A DNA stretch of 64,000 bases from Microvirga sp. (GTDB lineage Bacteria > Pseudomonadota > Alphaproteobacteria > Rhizobiales > Beijerinckiaceae), in NCBI RefSeq assembly GCF_014699075.1, contig NZ_JACXAB010000013.1, positions 1 to 64,000 on the forward strand. Direction: 5' to 3'. Made by a program: the position numbers and the translations under genes. Positions 24,864 through 32,526 of the stretch are shown here, one piece after another (position 1 is the stretch's first letter; the number at the start of each line of letters is the position of its first letter). A model generated the notes under the pieces. It worked only from the letters and a program-made list of their open reading frames with translations. It was not told the DNA's origin and ran no database searches.

Positions 24864-24965
24864 CCTCATCCTGAGGAGGTCGCTTAAGCGACCGTCTCGA
24901 AGGAGGTTCCAGTGCTCTCTGGAGGATCCTCAGAGACGCAGCTGCGCTGCTCCTCAGGATGAGAT
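24864..24965. repeat. Palindromic repeat (CCTCATCCTGAGGAG family), copy 1
   Basis: CCTCATCCTGAGGAG at the left is mirrored by CTCCTCAGGATGAG at the right, with inner GTCTCGAAGGA and GAGACGCAGC. Copies 2 and 3 are at 39858-39964 and 44813-44908. It lies between convergent genes 24839 and 24984. Confidence 0.8.
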
Positions 24966-24983
24966 TGTGTTTGTGGGAGCGGT

Positions 24984-25802
24984 TTATTCCACCGGCTTTG
25001 ACGGATGCGGCGCGCTCTCGTAGCAGCCCACCACCGACTGGTCGAAGTCGATGATCGAGCCGGTCATCATGCCGGATTCCGGCGAGGTCAGGAACGCCAC
25101 CGCGCGGGCGACCTCGTTTGGATCCAGGAGACGGCCGAAAGGCTGTTCCTTCTCGGCCTTCTCCAGCCAGCCGTCCTGGGCGCCGTGGTAGAGGCGCACG
25201 ATCCTGTCCTCGCCGGGTGTGTTCATCCAGCCGATGTTGAGGCCGTTCACGCGGATGCGCCAGGGCATGAGGCTGAACGCGGCGTTCTTGGTGAGCGTGG
25301 CAAGCGCCCCCTTCGAGCCGCAATAGGCCGAGATGAAGGGCTGGCCGCCATGGGCCGACATGGACAGGATGTTGACCATCGTGCCCTCGATCTTTTCGCG
25401 CCGCATGATCGTGGCGGCCTCCTGCATCAAGAAGAACGGCGCGCGCACATTGACCGCGAACATGCGGTCGAAGAGCTCCGGGGTGGTGTCGAAGATCGTG
25501 CCGCGGTCGGTGATGCCGGCGGCGTTCACCAGCACGTCGATGCGCCCGAAGACGCTGTCCGCCCGCCCGGTGACCTGGCGGGCCTCTTCGACGCTTTCGA
25601 GATCGGCGCGCACGAATTCCGTGTGGCAGCCCTGGTTGGAGATTTCGCGGGCCACCGCATGCCCGCGCTCCTCGTTGCGGCCGCAGATCACGATGCCCTT
25701 GGCGCCGCGCTCGGCCAGCGTGCGGGCAATGGCCTCCCCCACGCCTTGCGTGCCTCCGGTGACGACGGCGACGGCGTTCTGGAACTGGGTCTCGTGCGGC
25801 AT
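24984..25802 (-). CDS. Short-chain dehydrogenase/reductase
   Basis: A 272-residue classical SDR: the NAD(P)-binding TGGTQGVG (TGxxxGxG), NAAG, catalytic Ser in SMSAHG, and YCGSK (YxxxK). Short-chain dehydrogenases oxidise or reduce alcohols and ketones; the substrate is not evident. The start at 25802 (MPHETQFQ) follows GAGAGGAGCAACGCC. The longer frame to 25871 lacks a ribosome binding site. It is divergent from the Lhr-type helicase. Confidence 0.9.
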   Translation of the reverse strand: MPHETQFQNAVAVVTGGTQGVGEAIARTLAERGAKGIVICGRNEERGHAVAREISNQGCHTEFVRADLESVEEARQVTGRADSVFGRIDVLVNAAGITDRGTIFDTTPELFDRMFAVNVRAPFFLMQEAATIMRREKIEGTMVNILSMSAHGGQPFISAYCGSKGALATLTKNAAFSLMPWRIRVNGLNIGWMNTPGEDRIVRLYHGAQDGWLEKAEKEQPFGRLLDPNEVARAVAFLTSPESGMMTGSIIDFDQSVVGCYESAPHPSKPVE

Positions 25803-25917
25803 GGCGTTGCTCCTCTCAAGTGTTGTTTTTGGCATTGGAGCGACCTGAAAGGATCTCAAGCCGGATAGCAAGCTGGCAAGGGGAGGGGTTCACATGTTCT
25901 GATGAGGCACCGCCAGT

Positions 25918-26005
25918 GTCGTCCCCGGCGCCCGTAGGCCGGGAAGGGGATCCATGGCGCTGAGTGGATTCCCTTCTCCTCCGCTGCGCTCTGGCCGGGA
26001 ATGAC
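25918..26005. repeat. Palindromic repeat (GTC-CCCGGC family)
   Basis: GTCGTCCCCGGC at 25918 and GGCCGGGAATGAC ending at 26005 are inverted arms. The centre holds GGATCCATGGCGCTGAG, the inverse of the centre of the copy at 23737-23829. Confidence 0.7.
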
Positions 26006-26062
26006 AAGGGGGCGGTGCCCAGCCATAGCGGAACCATTCCGGGGGCCCTATCTTGAGGACTC

Positions 26063-28759
26063 ATGTCTCGAGTCTCCGCCTCTCTTCTCCCCAAGACCTT
26101 CCGTGACTGGTTCAAGAGCCGAGGCTGGAAGCCGAGGGCGCACCAGCTGGACCTGCTCGCCAAGGCGCGTGAAGGGCGCTCCGTGCTTCTGGTGGCGCCG
26201 ACGGGCGCGGGCAAGACGCTGGCCGGGTTCCTGCCGAGCCTCGTGGAACTAGCGGAGAGGGGGCCGAGCCGCGGCACGGCCAAGGACAGGCGGGGCCTCC
26301 ACACCCTCTACATCTCGCCCCTGAAGGCGCTGGCGACCGATGTGGCGCGCAATCTTGAGATCCCGGTCGCCGAGATGGGATTGCCCATCCGCGTTGAGAC
26401 CCGCACGGGCGATACGCCGTCGCACAAGCGCGCCCGCCAGATCGAGCGGCCGCCGGACATCCTGCTCACCACGCCGGAGCAGCTGGCGCTGCTGTTGGCG
26501 CACGCGGAGGCGCAGGAGTTCTTCCAACATCTGCGCCGCGTGGTGCTGGACGAGCTGCACTCGCTGGTCACCTCGAAGCGCGGCGACCTGCTGTCCCTGG
26601 GCTTGGCACGGCTGATGACGATCGCCCCGCAGGTGACGGCCGTGGGATTGTCGGCGACGGTGCGCGAGCCGGATGATCTGAGGCGCTATCTGGTGCCGCA
26701 GCGTTCCACCTCCCCCTCGAGGGGGGAGGTCGCACCGGAGGTGCGGGAGGGGGTGGAAACACAACCGTCGTCGGCGCTACCACCCCACCCCGGAGCGCTG
26801 ACGCGCTCCGACCCTCCCCCACCCAAGTCAGATGTTTCTGACTTGGGCAGGCAAGAGCGGATCTCGGGAACACCCGAGATCCGAGGGGAGGATAAAGAGA
26901 GGCTCGCCGATCTCGTCGTGGTGCAGGGCGGCGCGAAGCCCGATATCCGCATGCTCGACCTCGACGAGCGCCTGCCGCTCGCCGGCCACACGGCGTCCTT
27001 GTCGATGCCGGCGATCTACGATCTCATCCGCACGCACAAGACCACGCTCGTCTTCGTCAACACGCGGCTTCAAGCCGAATACACGTTCCAGGAGCTGTGG
27101 AAGCTCAACGACGACAACCTCGCCATCGCGCTTCACCATGGTTCGCTCGACGTGTCGCAGCGCCGCCGCGTCGAGGAGGCGATGGGGGCGGGAAAGCTCA
27201 AGGCGGTTGTGTGCACGGCAACGCTCGACCTCGGCATCGACTGGGGCGATGTGGATCTCGTGGTCAATGTCGGCGCGCCGAAAGGGGCCTCGCGCATCAT
27301 GCAGCGCATCGGGCGCTCGAACCATCGCATGGACGAGCCCTCGGAAGCTTATCTCGTTCCGGCCAACCGTTTCGAGATCCTCGAATGCCGCGCCGCGCTC
27401 GATGCCGTGCACGAGGCCGCGCAGGACACGCCGGATGCGCGCGTCGGTGCGCTCGACGTGCTCTGCCAGCACATCCTCGGCATGGCCTGCGCCGGGCCTT
27501 TCGGCTTGGAGGACTTGTACGAGGAGGTGCGTTCCGCTGCGCCCTATGCGGGGCTGACATGGGAGGACTTCGAGGCCTGCGTCGCCTTCGTGGCCACGGG
27601 AGGCTACGCCCTTCGGGCCTACGAACGCTTCGCCAAGATCGTGAAGGGCAACGATGGCCTGTGGCGCGTGCGCGATGCGAGAGTGGCGCAGCAATATCGC
27701 CTGAATGTCGGCACCATCGTCGAAGCCACGATGATCAAGGTGCGGCTCGGCAAGAGCATGCGCTCGCGTCCGGGGACCGTGCTGCCGCGTGGACGGATCC
27801 TGGGCGAGATCGAGGAGTATTTTGCCGAGACGCTCACACCGGGCGACACCTTTGTCTTCGCCGGCGAGGTGGTGCGTTTCGAGGGCATCTCAGAGGACGA
27901 GGTGCTGGTCACGCGCGCGGGGTCCGGCACGGACCCGATGGTCCCGTCTTACGCGGGCGGCAAGTTCCCGCTCTCGACTTTTCTCGCCGCGCGCGTTCGC
28001 GCGATCCTCGCCGACCCGTTCGAGTGGGACCGCCTGCCGCAGCAGATGACCGAATGGCTGCTGCAGCAGCGCCGCCGCTCCATCGTGCCGGGCGCGCGCG
28101 ATCTCCTGGTCGAGACATTCCCGCGCGGCAACCGCTTCTACATGACGTGCTTCCCCTTCGAGGGCAGGCTCGCGCATCAGACCCTCGGCATGCTGCTCAC
28201 CCGCCGATTGGAGCGCGCCAAGCTCAAGCCCCTCGGCTTCGTGGCGAACGATTACGGCATCGCGGTCTATGCCTCGGGCGATATCGCCGGGCGGGCAGGG
28301 CGCGATCCCGGCTTCATGGATGAGCTGTTCTCCGAGGACATGCTGGGCGACGACCTCGAGGCTTGGCTGGCGGAATCATCCCTCATGAAGCGCACCTTCC
28401 GCCAATGCGCCGTGATCGCCGGCCTCATCGAGCGCCGGTTCCCGGGGGAGAAGAAAACGGGCAAGCAGGTGACGATCTCCACCGACCTCGTCTACGACGT
28501 GCTGCGCAAGCACGAGCCCGATCACGTTCTGTTGCGCGCTGCGCGGGCGGATGCGGCAACGGGACTCCTCGACGTGAGGCGCCTCGGCATGATGCTTGAG
28601 CGCATCCGGGGGCGAATCATCCACAAGCCGCTCGACCGGGTTTCTCCTTTGAGCGTGTCCGTCATGCTGGAGATCGGCCGCGAGCGCGTCTATAGCGACA
28701 ATGCGGACGAGATTCTGGCCGAGGCGGAAGCAGCGCTTCTCGACGAGGCTTTGGCGTGA
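26063..28759 (+). CDS. Lhr-type DEXH helicase of the ligase-associated repair cluster, with in-frame repeat insertion
   Basis: An 898-residue SF2 helicase of the Lhr-Core type. Walker A APTGAGKT (45-52) and DELH (about 165-168) are present, with SAT (LSATVRE), the helicase C domain (TLVFVNTRLQAE, QRIGRSNHR) and the Lhr C-terminal winged-helix region. The Lhr family makes 3'-5' ssDNA translocases. After LVPQ (residue 213) there is a stretch of ~60 residues (RSTSPSRGEVAPEVREGVE onward), low in complexity, coded by palindromic repeat DNA at 26704-26885; homologous sequence resumes at about KERLADLVVVQGGAKPDIRML. The frame is kept. The stop overlaps the GTG start of PdeM (28756). Confidence 0.92.
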   Translation: MSRVSASLLPKTFRDWFKSRGWKPRAHQLDLLAKAREGRSVLLVAPTGAGKTLAGFLPSLVELAERGPSRGTAKDRRGLHTLYISPLKALATDVARNLEIPVAEMGLPIRVETRTGDTPSHKRARQIERPPDILLTTPEQLALLLAHAEAQEFFQHLRRVVLDELHSLVTSKRGDLLSLGLARLMTIAPQVTAVGLSATVREPDDLRRYLVPQRSTSPSRGEVAPEVREGVETQPSSALPPHPGALTRSDPPPPKSDVSDLGRQERISGTPEIRGEDKERLADLVVVQGGAKPDIRMLDLDERLPLAGHTASLSMPAIYDLIRTHKTTLVFVNTRLQAEYTFQELWKLNDDNLAIALHHGSLDVSQRRRVEEAMGAGKLKAVVCTATLDLGIDWGDVDLVVNVGAPKGASRIMQRIGRSNHRMDEPSEAYLVPANRFEILECRAALDAVHEAAQDTPDARVGALDVLCQHILGMACAGPFGLEDLYEEVRSAAPYAGLTWEDFEACVAFVATGGYALRAYERFAKIVKGNDGLWRVRDARVAQQYRLNVGTIVEATMIKVRLGKSMRSRPGTVLPRGRILGEIEEYFAETLTPGDTFVFAGEVVRFEGISEDEVLVTRAGSGTDPMVPSYAGGKFPLSTFLAARVRAILADPFEWDRLPQQMTEWLLQQRRRSIVPGARDLLVETFPRGNRFYMTCFPFEGRLAHQTLGMLLTRRLERAKLKPLGFVANDYGIAVYASGDIAGRAGRDPGFMDELFSEDMLGDDLEAWLAESSLMKRTFRQCAVIAGLIERRFPGEKKTGKQVTISTDLVYDVLRKHEPDHVLLRAARADAATGLLDVRRLGMMLERIRGRIIHKPLDRVSPLSVSVMLEIGRERVYSDNADEILAEAEAALLDEALA
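26704..26885. repeat. Palindromic repeats inside the Lhr-type helicase coding sequence
   Basis: Hairpins: ACCTCCCCCTC with GAGGGGGGAGGT at about 26708-26731; a CCCAAGTCAGA/TCTGACTTGGG perfect 11-bp pair (26822-26832, 26837-26847); and GGATCTCGGG/CCCGAGATCC, perfect 10 bp (26859-26868, 26873-26882). The first part matches the 22005 and 23531 copies. The helicase frame remains open across it. Confidence 0.85.
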
Positions 28760-29457
28760 CGGCATTGCAGAAGAACAAACAGACAACGCACGAAATCGAG
28801 CTGAAAGGTCAGCTGGCGCTGCTCGACCTGACGGGCGCGATGTATCTGCCGGCCCACGATGCGCTGCTCGTGGCCGATCTCCATTTCGAGAAGGGCTCGT
28901 CCTTTGCCCGGCGCGGCATGATGCTGCCGCCCTACGACACCCGCGAGACCCTTCTGGCGCTCTCCGACGCGGTGTTCCGCTTCAACCCGAAGACCGTCAT
29001 CGCGCTCGGCGACAGCTTCCACGACATCGGCGGGCCGGAGCGCCTCGGAACCGAGGAGCGCACGACGCTTTCGGAGGTGCAGCAGGGCCGCGAGTGGATC
29101 TGGGTCACGGGCAACCATGACCGCATCCTCCCCGACAGCATCGGCGGGCAGGTGGTGGAGGAAATGGCCCTCGGTTCACTGACGCTTCGCCATGAACCGA
29201 TGGCAGGCGAGCAGGCGGAGATCGCCGGCCATCTCCATCCGGTCGGCAAGGTGGTGATGCGCGGACGCTCCACCCGGCGACGCTGCTTCCTCACCGACGG
29301 CAGCCGCTGCGTGATGCCGGCGCTCGGCGCCTATGCGGGCGGCCTGAACGCCTGCGATGCGGCCTTCAAGCCGCTCTTCGCCAACGGCTTCACGGCGCAC
29401 CTCATCGGCACCGAGCGGATCTTTGCCATCGCGAAGTCGATGCTCTGCCGGGACTAA
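28756..29457 (+). CDS. pdeM: Ligase-associated DNA damage response phosphoesterase PdeM
   Basis: A 233-residue calcineurin-like phosphoesterase. The metal motifs are ADLHFEKG (DxH), ALGDSFHD (GDxxxD), GNHD and GHLHP. PdeM is the manganese-dependent phosphodiesterase/nuclease of the Lhr-ligase-exonuclease set. The GTG start at 28756 overlaps the helicase stop (GTGA), so translation is coupled. The ligase and exonuclease of the same set are 3 kb to the left on the other strand. Confidence 0.92.
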   Translation: MTALQKNKQTTHEIELKGQLALLDLTGAMYLPAHDALLVADLHFEKGSSFARRGMMLPPYDTRETLLALSDAVFRFNPKTVIALGDSFHDIGGPERLGTEERTTLSEVQQGREWIWVTGNHDRILPDSIGGQVVEEMALGSLTLRHEPMAGEQAEIAGHLHPVGKVVMRGRSTRRRCFLTDGSRCVMPALGAYAGGLNACDAAFKPLFANGFTAHLIGTERIFAIAKSMLCRD

Positions 29458-29471
29458 GCATTTTAAAGCGC

Positions 29472-29560
29472 CGTCATGCCCGGGCTTGTCCCGGGCATCC
29501 ACGTCTTCATGGCACCGTGGTTCAAAGACGTGGATGGCCGCAACAAGTGCGGCCATGACG
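29472..29560. repeat. Palindromic repeat (CGTCATGCCCGGGC family)
   Basis: CGTCATGCCCGGGC at the left is mirrored by GGCCATGACG at the right. Inner CCACGTCTT/AAGACGTGG arms flank a short centre. It is a classical Rhizobiales-type palindrome just after pdeM. Confidence 0.8.
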
Positions 29561-29568
29561 TGGAGTGT

Positions 29569-29668
29569 GTCATCCTCAGGCTAAGCCGCAGGCGAGGGAA
29601 GGGGATCCACTCACACGCTCAGCGCTTTGGATTCCCTTCCCCTTCGCTGCGCTCCGGCCGGGAATGAC
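29569..29668. repeat. Palindromic repeat (GTCATCCTC/GGGAATGAC family)
   Basis: GTCATCCTC at the left and GGCCGGGAATGAC at the right bracket inner GGGAAGGGGATCCAC and GGATTCCCTTCCCC. It is related to the copies at 23737-23829 and 25918-26005 and follows directly on the previous repeat. Confidence 0.7.
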
Positions 29669-29682
29669 ACTGCGTCCTCCGC

Positions 29683-30660
29683 TCACTCCGCCGTCTTCAC
29701 CACCGGCGCCTCCGAGAAGCGCGCCTGCCGTGGTGAGAGTTCATGCCCCTGTGCTTGCGTGAGGAGCCCATAGAGGTCAGGCCTTCGGCCGCGGATCCAG
29801 CGGCGGCCGGTGGCCAGCGGCAGGAGGTCGAGGTCGAGATCGGCGACGACCAAAGCATCGTCTGCTTTCCAGGTCTCCGCGATGATCCTCCCATAGCAGT
29901 CGATGATCATGGCGTTGCCCGTGCGCACCTCGCCGTCGTCCTCGCCGACGCCGTTGGCGAACAGCAGGAAATAGCCGTTGTCGTGCGCTCGGGCCGGCAG
30001 CCAGCGCATCAGCCACTCGCGTCCTTTGGAGCCGCGGAACTCCGCCTCGATGGCTTCCGGATTGCTGTGCCGGTTCCTCCAGAGGACCGGATCGATCAGC
30101 CCCATGGCCTGTGGGCTGCGCGAATGGCAGCCGCCGGTCTGGTGCGGCGCCATGACGATGTCGGCGCCGAGCAGGGCTGTGGCGCGGGCATTTTCGACGA
30201 GGTTGTTGTCCCAGCAGATGAGAACGCCAACCTTCACGCCCCAGGGCGTGTCGAACACCGTGTAGCTGTCGCCGCTCGCGATGTCGTCGCTCTCAAAGGC
30301 GTGAAGCTTGCGGTGGCGGTGCACCTGTCCGTCGGGCAGGCAGACCACGTAGGTGTTGAAGAGCCGCCCGTCCTCCGCCCGTTCGATCAACCCGACCCCG
30401 ATGGCCATGTCGTGCCGGGCAGCGAGTTTTGAGACCGCCTGCGTGGAGGGTCCCGACGGCACGGGTTCGGCAAGCGCCTCCAGCTGATTGCGCCCGAGAT
30501 TGCGCACATGCCAGTAGCCGGTGAGGCACATCTCTGGAAAGGCGAGAATCTTGACCCCGCGCTCGGCGGCTTCACGGGCGAAGCGTTCCACAACGGCCAT
30601 GTTGTAGGCCTTGTCGTTGGCCCTGTGGTGAAACTGAACCGTTCCGGCCTTCAGCATCAT
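29683..30660 (-). CDS. Nitrilase-superfamily amidohydrolase (carbon-nitrogen hydrolase)
   Basis: A 325-residue enzyme with the catalytic triad of the superfamily: Glu in AFPEMCLTGYW, Lys in HRKLHAFE and Cys in VLICWDNN. It would hydrolyse an amide or nitrile; the substrate is not evident. The start at 30660 (MMLKAGTVQ) follows GAGGAGAG; the ATG at 30657 is an alternative. It is divergent from nothing nearby and is followed by the repeat at 29569. No operon partner is apparent. Confidence 0.9.
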   Translation of the reverse strand: MMLKAGTVQFHHRANDKAYNMAVVERFAREAAERGVKILAFPEMCLTGYWHVRNLGRNQLEALAEPVPSGPSTQAVSKLAARHDMAIGVGLIERAEDGRLFNTYVVCLPDGQVHRHRKLHAFESDDIASGDSYTVFDTPWGVKVGVLICWDNNLVENARATALLGADIVMAPHQTGGCHSRSPQAMGLIDPVLWRNRHSNPEAIEAEFRGSKGREWLMRWLPARAHDNGYFLLFANGVGEDDGEVRTGNAMIIDCYGRIIAETWKADDALVVADLDLDLLPLATGRRWIRGRRPDLYGLLTQAQGHELSPRQARFSEAPVVKTAE

Positions 30661-30736
30661 GGCGCGTGCTCTCCTCAAGCGGCAAGCAGGATCGCCCGAT
30701 GATCCTGACGTGTAAAGGCGAAGCCTGGGGGCTCAT

Positions 30737-31498
30737 TCAGTCGCGCCGGAAGATCACGTTGGCGAGCCAGCCGAAGAAGATCGCGATCACGGCCGTCGCA
30801 AGGCCGTAGAACAATGACCAATCGCGGGCGATAACGCCGACCTGCTCCTCGAAGCCTGTCTTCACCAGCTCGAAATTGGTGGTGGTGCGGGCCAGGATCA
30901 CAGTGTCGGCAAAGAGCGTCACTTCCACATCGTAATTGCCCGGCGGGGCGGTGGCAGGCAGCGGGATTCCTGCGCGGAAGATATCCGGGGTCAGGAAGGT
31001 CACGCCGCGCTCGTCTTCGAGGTAAAGGCCCTCCTGGGCTTTCAGACGGTAGAGGGCATCCCGGAACGGCCTGTCCGCTCCATTGCGGTCGGTGGTGAAG
31101 TCGTTGGAGTTGACGAGGGCCGTGAGACCGATCTTCTGCCGCTGGCGCAGCTGGACGCTGGTGATCTCCGTAATGGGCCGGGAGGTCATCACGCTGATAT
31201 AGGCGGGAACGGAGGGAAACTTCTGCTGTTCCTGGTTGATCCAGACGGGGCCGAGCCGCTCCTTCTCGCGCACGGTCAGGAACTGGCGTGGACCGCGAAC
31301 CGTGACGACCACGTCAAAGGCTGTGGCGCGGGCGACCGTCTGGGCATCGCGCTCGATGGCGCCGAACACGGCGATCTCCGTGCCCGTATAGTTGGAGTTG
31401 ATCAGGACCCGATGGTTCGACAGGGACGTGATCAGGGTCTCGGCCCGGGCGGGAGCAAGGCCGGCCCACAGGAGCAGGAGGAGGCCGAGCGCCCTCAT
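30737..31498 (-). CDS. TIGR02186-family transmembrane protein
   Basis: A 253-residue protein with an N-terminal signal segment (ALGLLLLLWAGLAPARA), a beta-rich periplasmic part (about 22-225, ITEITSVQLRQRQKIGL, PPGNYDVEVTLFAD) and one C-terminal membrane helix (about 228-248). This is the TIGR02186 pattern, regularly found beside TauE/SafE-type permeases. It probably assists that transporter or is part of a sulfur-compound export system. It overlaps the upstream gene stop by 4 nt (31495-31498). Confidence 0.82.
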   Translation of the reverse strand: MRALGLLLLLWAGLAPARAETLITSLSNHRVLINSNYTGTEIAVFGAIERDAQTVARATAFDVVVTVRGPRQFLTVREKERLGPVWINQEQQKFPSVPAYISVMTSRPITEITSVQLRQRQKIGLTALVNSNDFTTDRNGADRPFRDALYRLKAQEGLYLEDERGVTFLTPDIFRAGIPLPATAPPGNYDVEVTLFADTVILARTTTNFELVKTGFEEQVGVIARDWSLFYGLATAVIAIFFGWLANVIFRRD

Positions 31499-32424
31499 GG
31501 GCGCACCTCCTGCACGGAGATGGAGAAAGGCTCTTCCGGCTGCAGCACGAGTTCGAGCCCGAAGCGCAGGCCCACGGCGAGCAGCAGGATCGCGAGAAGG
31601 AAGCGGAACAGCTCCGCCCGCAGATGGCGCCCCATGCGTGCGCCGAACTGGGCGCCGAAGACGCCGCCGACGATGAGGAGGATCGCCAGCACCATGTCCA
31701 CCGCCTGGTTGGTGACCGCGTGGAGAATGAGGGCGACCAGCGTGGTGCAGACGATCTGGAACTGGGAGGTGCCGACCACCACGGTGGTGGGCACGCGGAA
31801 GATGTAGAGCAGCGCCGGCACCACGATGAAGCCGCCGCCGATGCCGAGCAGCGCGCCGGCAAACCCGATGAAGAGCGAGAGCCCCAGGATCGGGATGACG
31901 CTCACATAGAGCTTGGAGCGGTAGAAGCGCATGCGCAGGGGCCAGCCGAGATAGGGCGCATGTTCGCCGGCCTTGCGCCGCAGCCGCACCGTGCCGCCTT
32001 TGCGCCGGTGCCAGAACTCCCGGATGCTCTCCTTCAGCATCAGGCTTCCGACGATGGTGAACAGCGTCACGTAGGAGACGACGATCACGAGATCGAGTTG
32101 CCCGGCCCGGCGCGCAGCCGCGAAGAACCAGACGCCGAGCGCGGATCCCACGAAGCCGCCGGCCACCAGGATGGCGCCGAGCTTGTGGTCGAGGGCGTTG
32201 CGTCTGAGCGCACCGAGCACGCTGGTGGTGGAGGAGGCGACGATCTGGGCCGATTGGGTTGCGACTGCGACCGCCGGGGGGATGCCGAGGAAGATCAGGA
32301 GCGGCGTCATGAGGAAGCCGCCGCCGATGCCGAACAGGCCTGAAATGAAGCCCACCGCCGCACCCATCCCCAGGATGAGAAGAACGCTCACAGGCATTTC
32401 AGCGATAGGCAAATAGATTTGCAA
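31495..32424 (-). CDS. TauE/SafE-family permease (sulfite/organosulfonate exporter type)
   Basis: A 309-residue inner-membrane protein with about eight helices in two repeats. The repeat signatures are FGIGGGFLMTPLLIFLGIPPAVA (around 30) and LGIGGGFIVVPALLYIFRVPTTV (about 185). TauE/SafE (TSUP) proteins move sulfite, sulfonates or related anions. The start is TTG at 32424, behind GAAGGGGAAC; ATG 32397 is an alternative. It is followed directly by the TIGR02186 gene. Confidence 0.88.
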   Translation of the reverse strand: MQIYLPIAEMPVSVLLILGMGAAVGFISGLFGIGGGFLMTPLLIFLGIPPAVAVATQSAQIVASSTTSVLGALRRNALDHKLGAILVAGGFVGSALGVWFFAAARRAGQLDLVIVVSYVTLFTIVGSLMLKESIREFWHRRKGGTVRLRRKAGEHAPYLGWPLRMRFYRSKLYVSVIPILGLSLFIGFAGALLGIGGGFIVVPALLYIFRVPTTVVVGTSQFQIVCTTLVALILHAVTNQAVDMVLAILLIVGGVFGAQFGARMGRHLRAELFRFLLAILLLAVGLRFGLELVLQPEEPFSISVQEVRP

Positions 32425-32526
32425 CCCGGTTCCCCTTCGGCCGGTGCAGCCACTTCGTTGTTACAGCATCATGCAGGCGATGTAACGGTCATGTTCTGAA
32501 CGGAAGATGACGGAGCCTGCCTGCCT

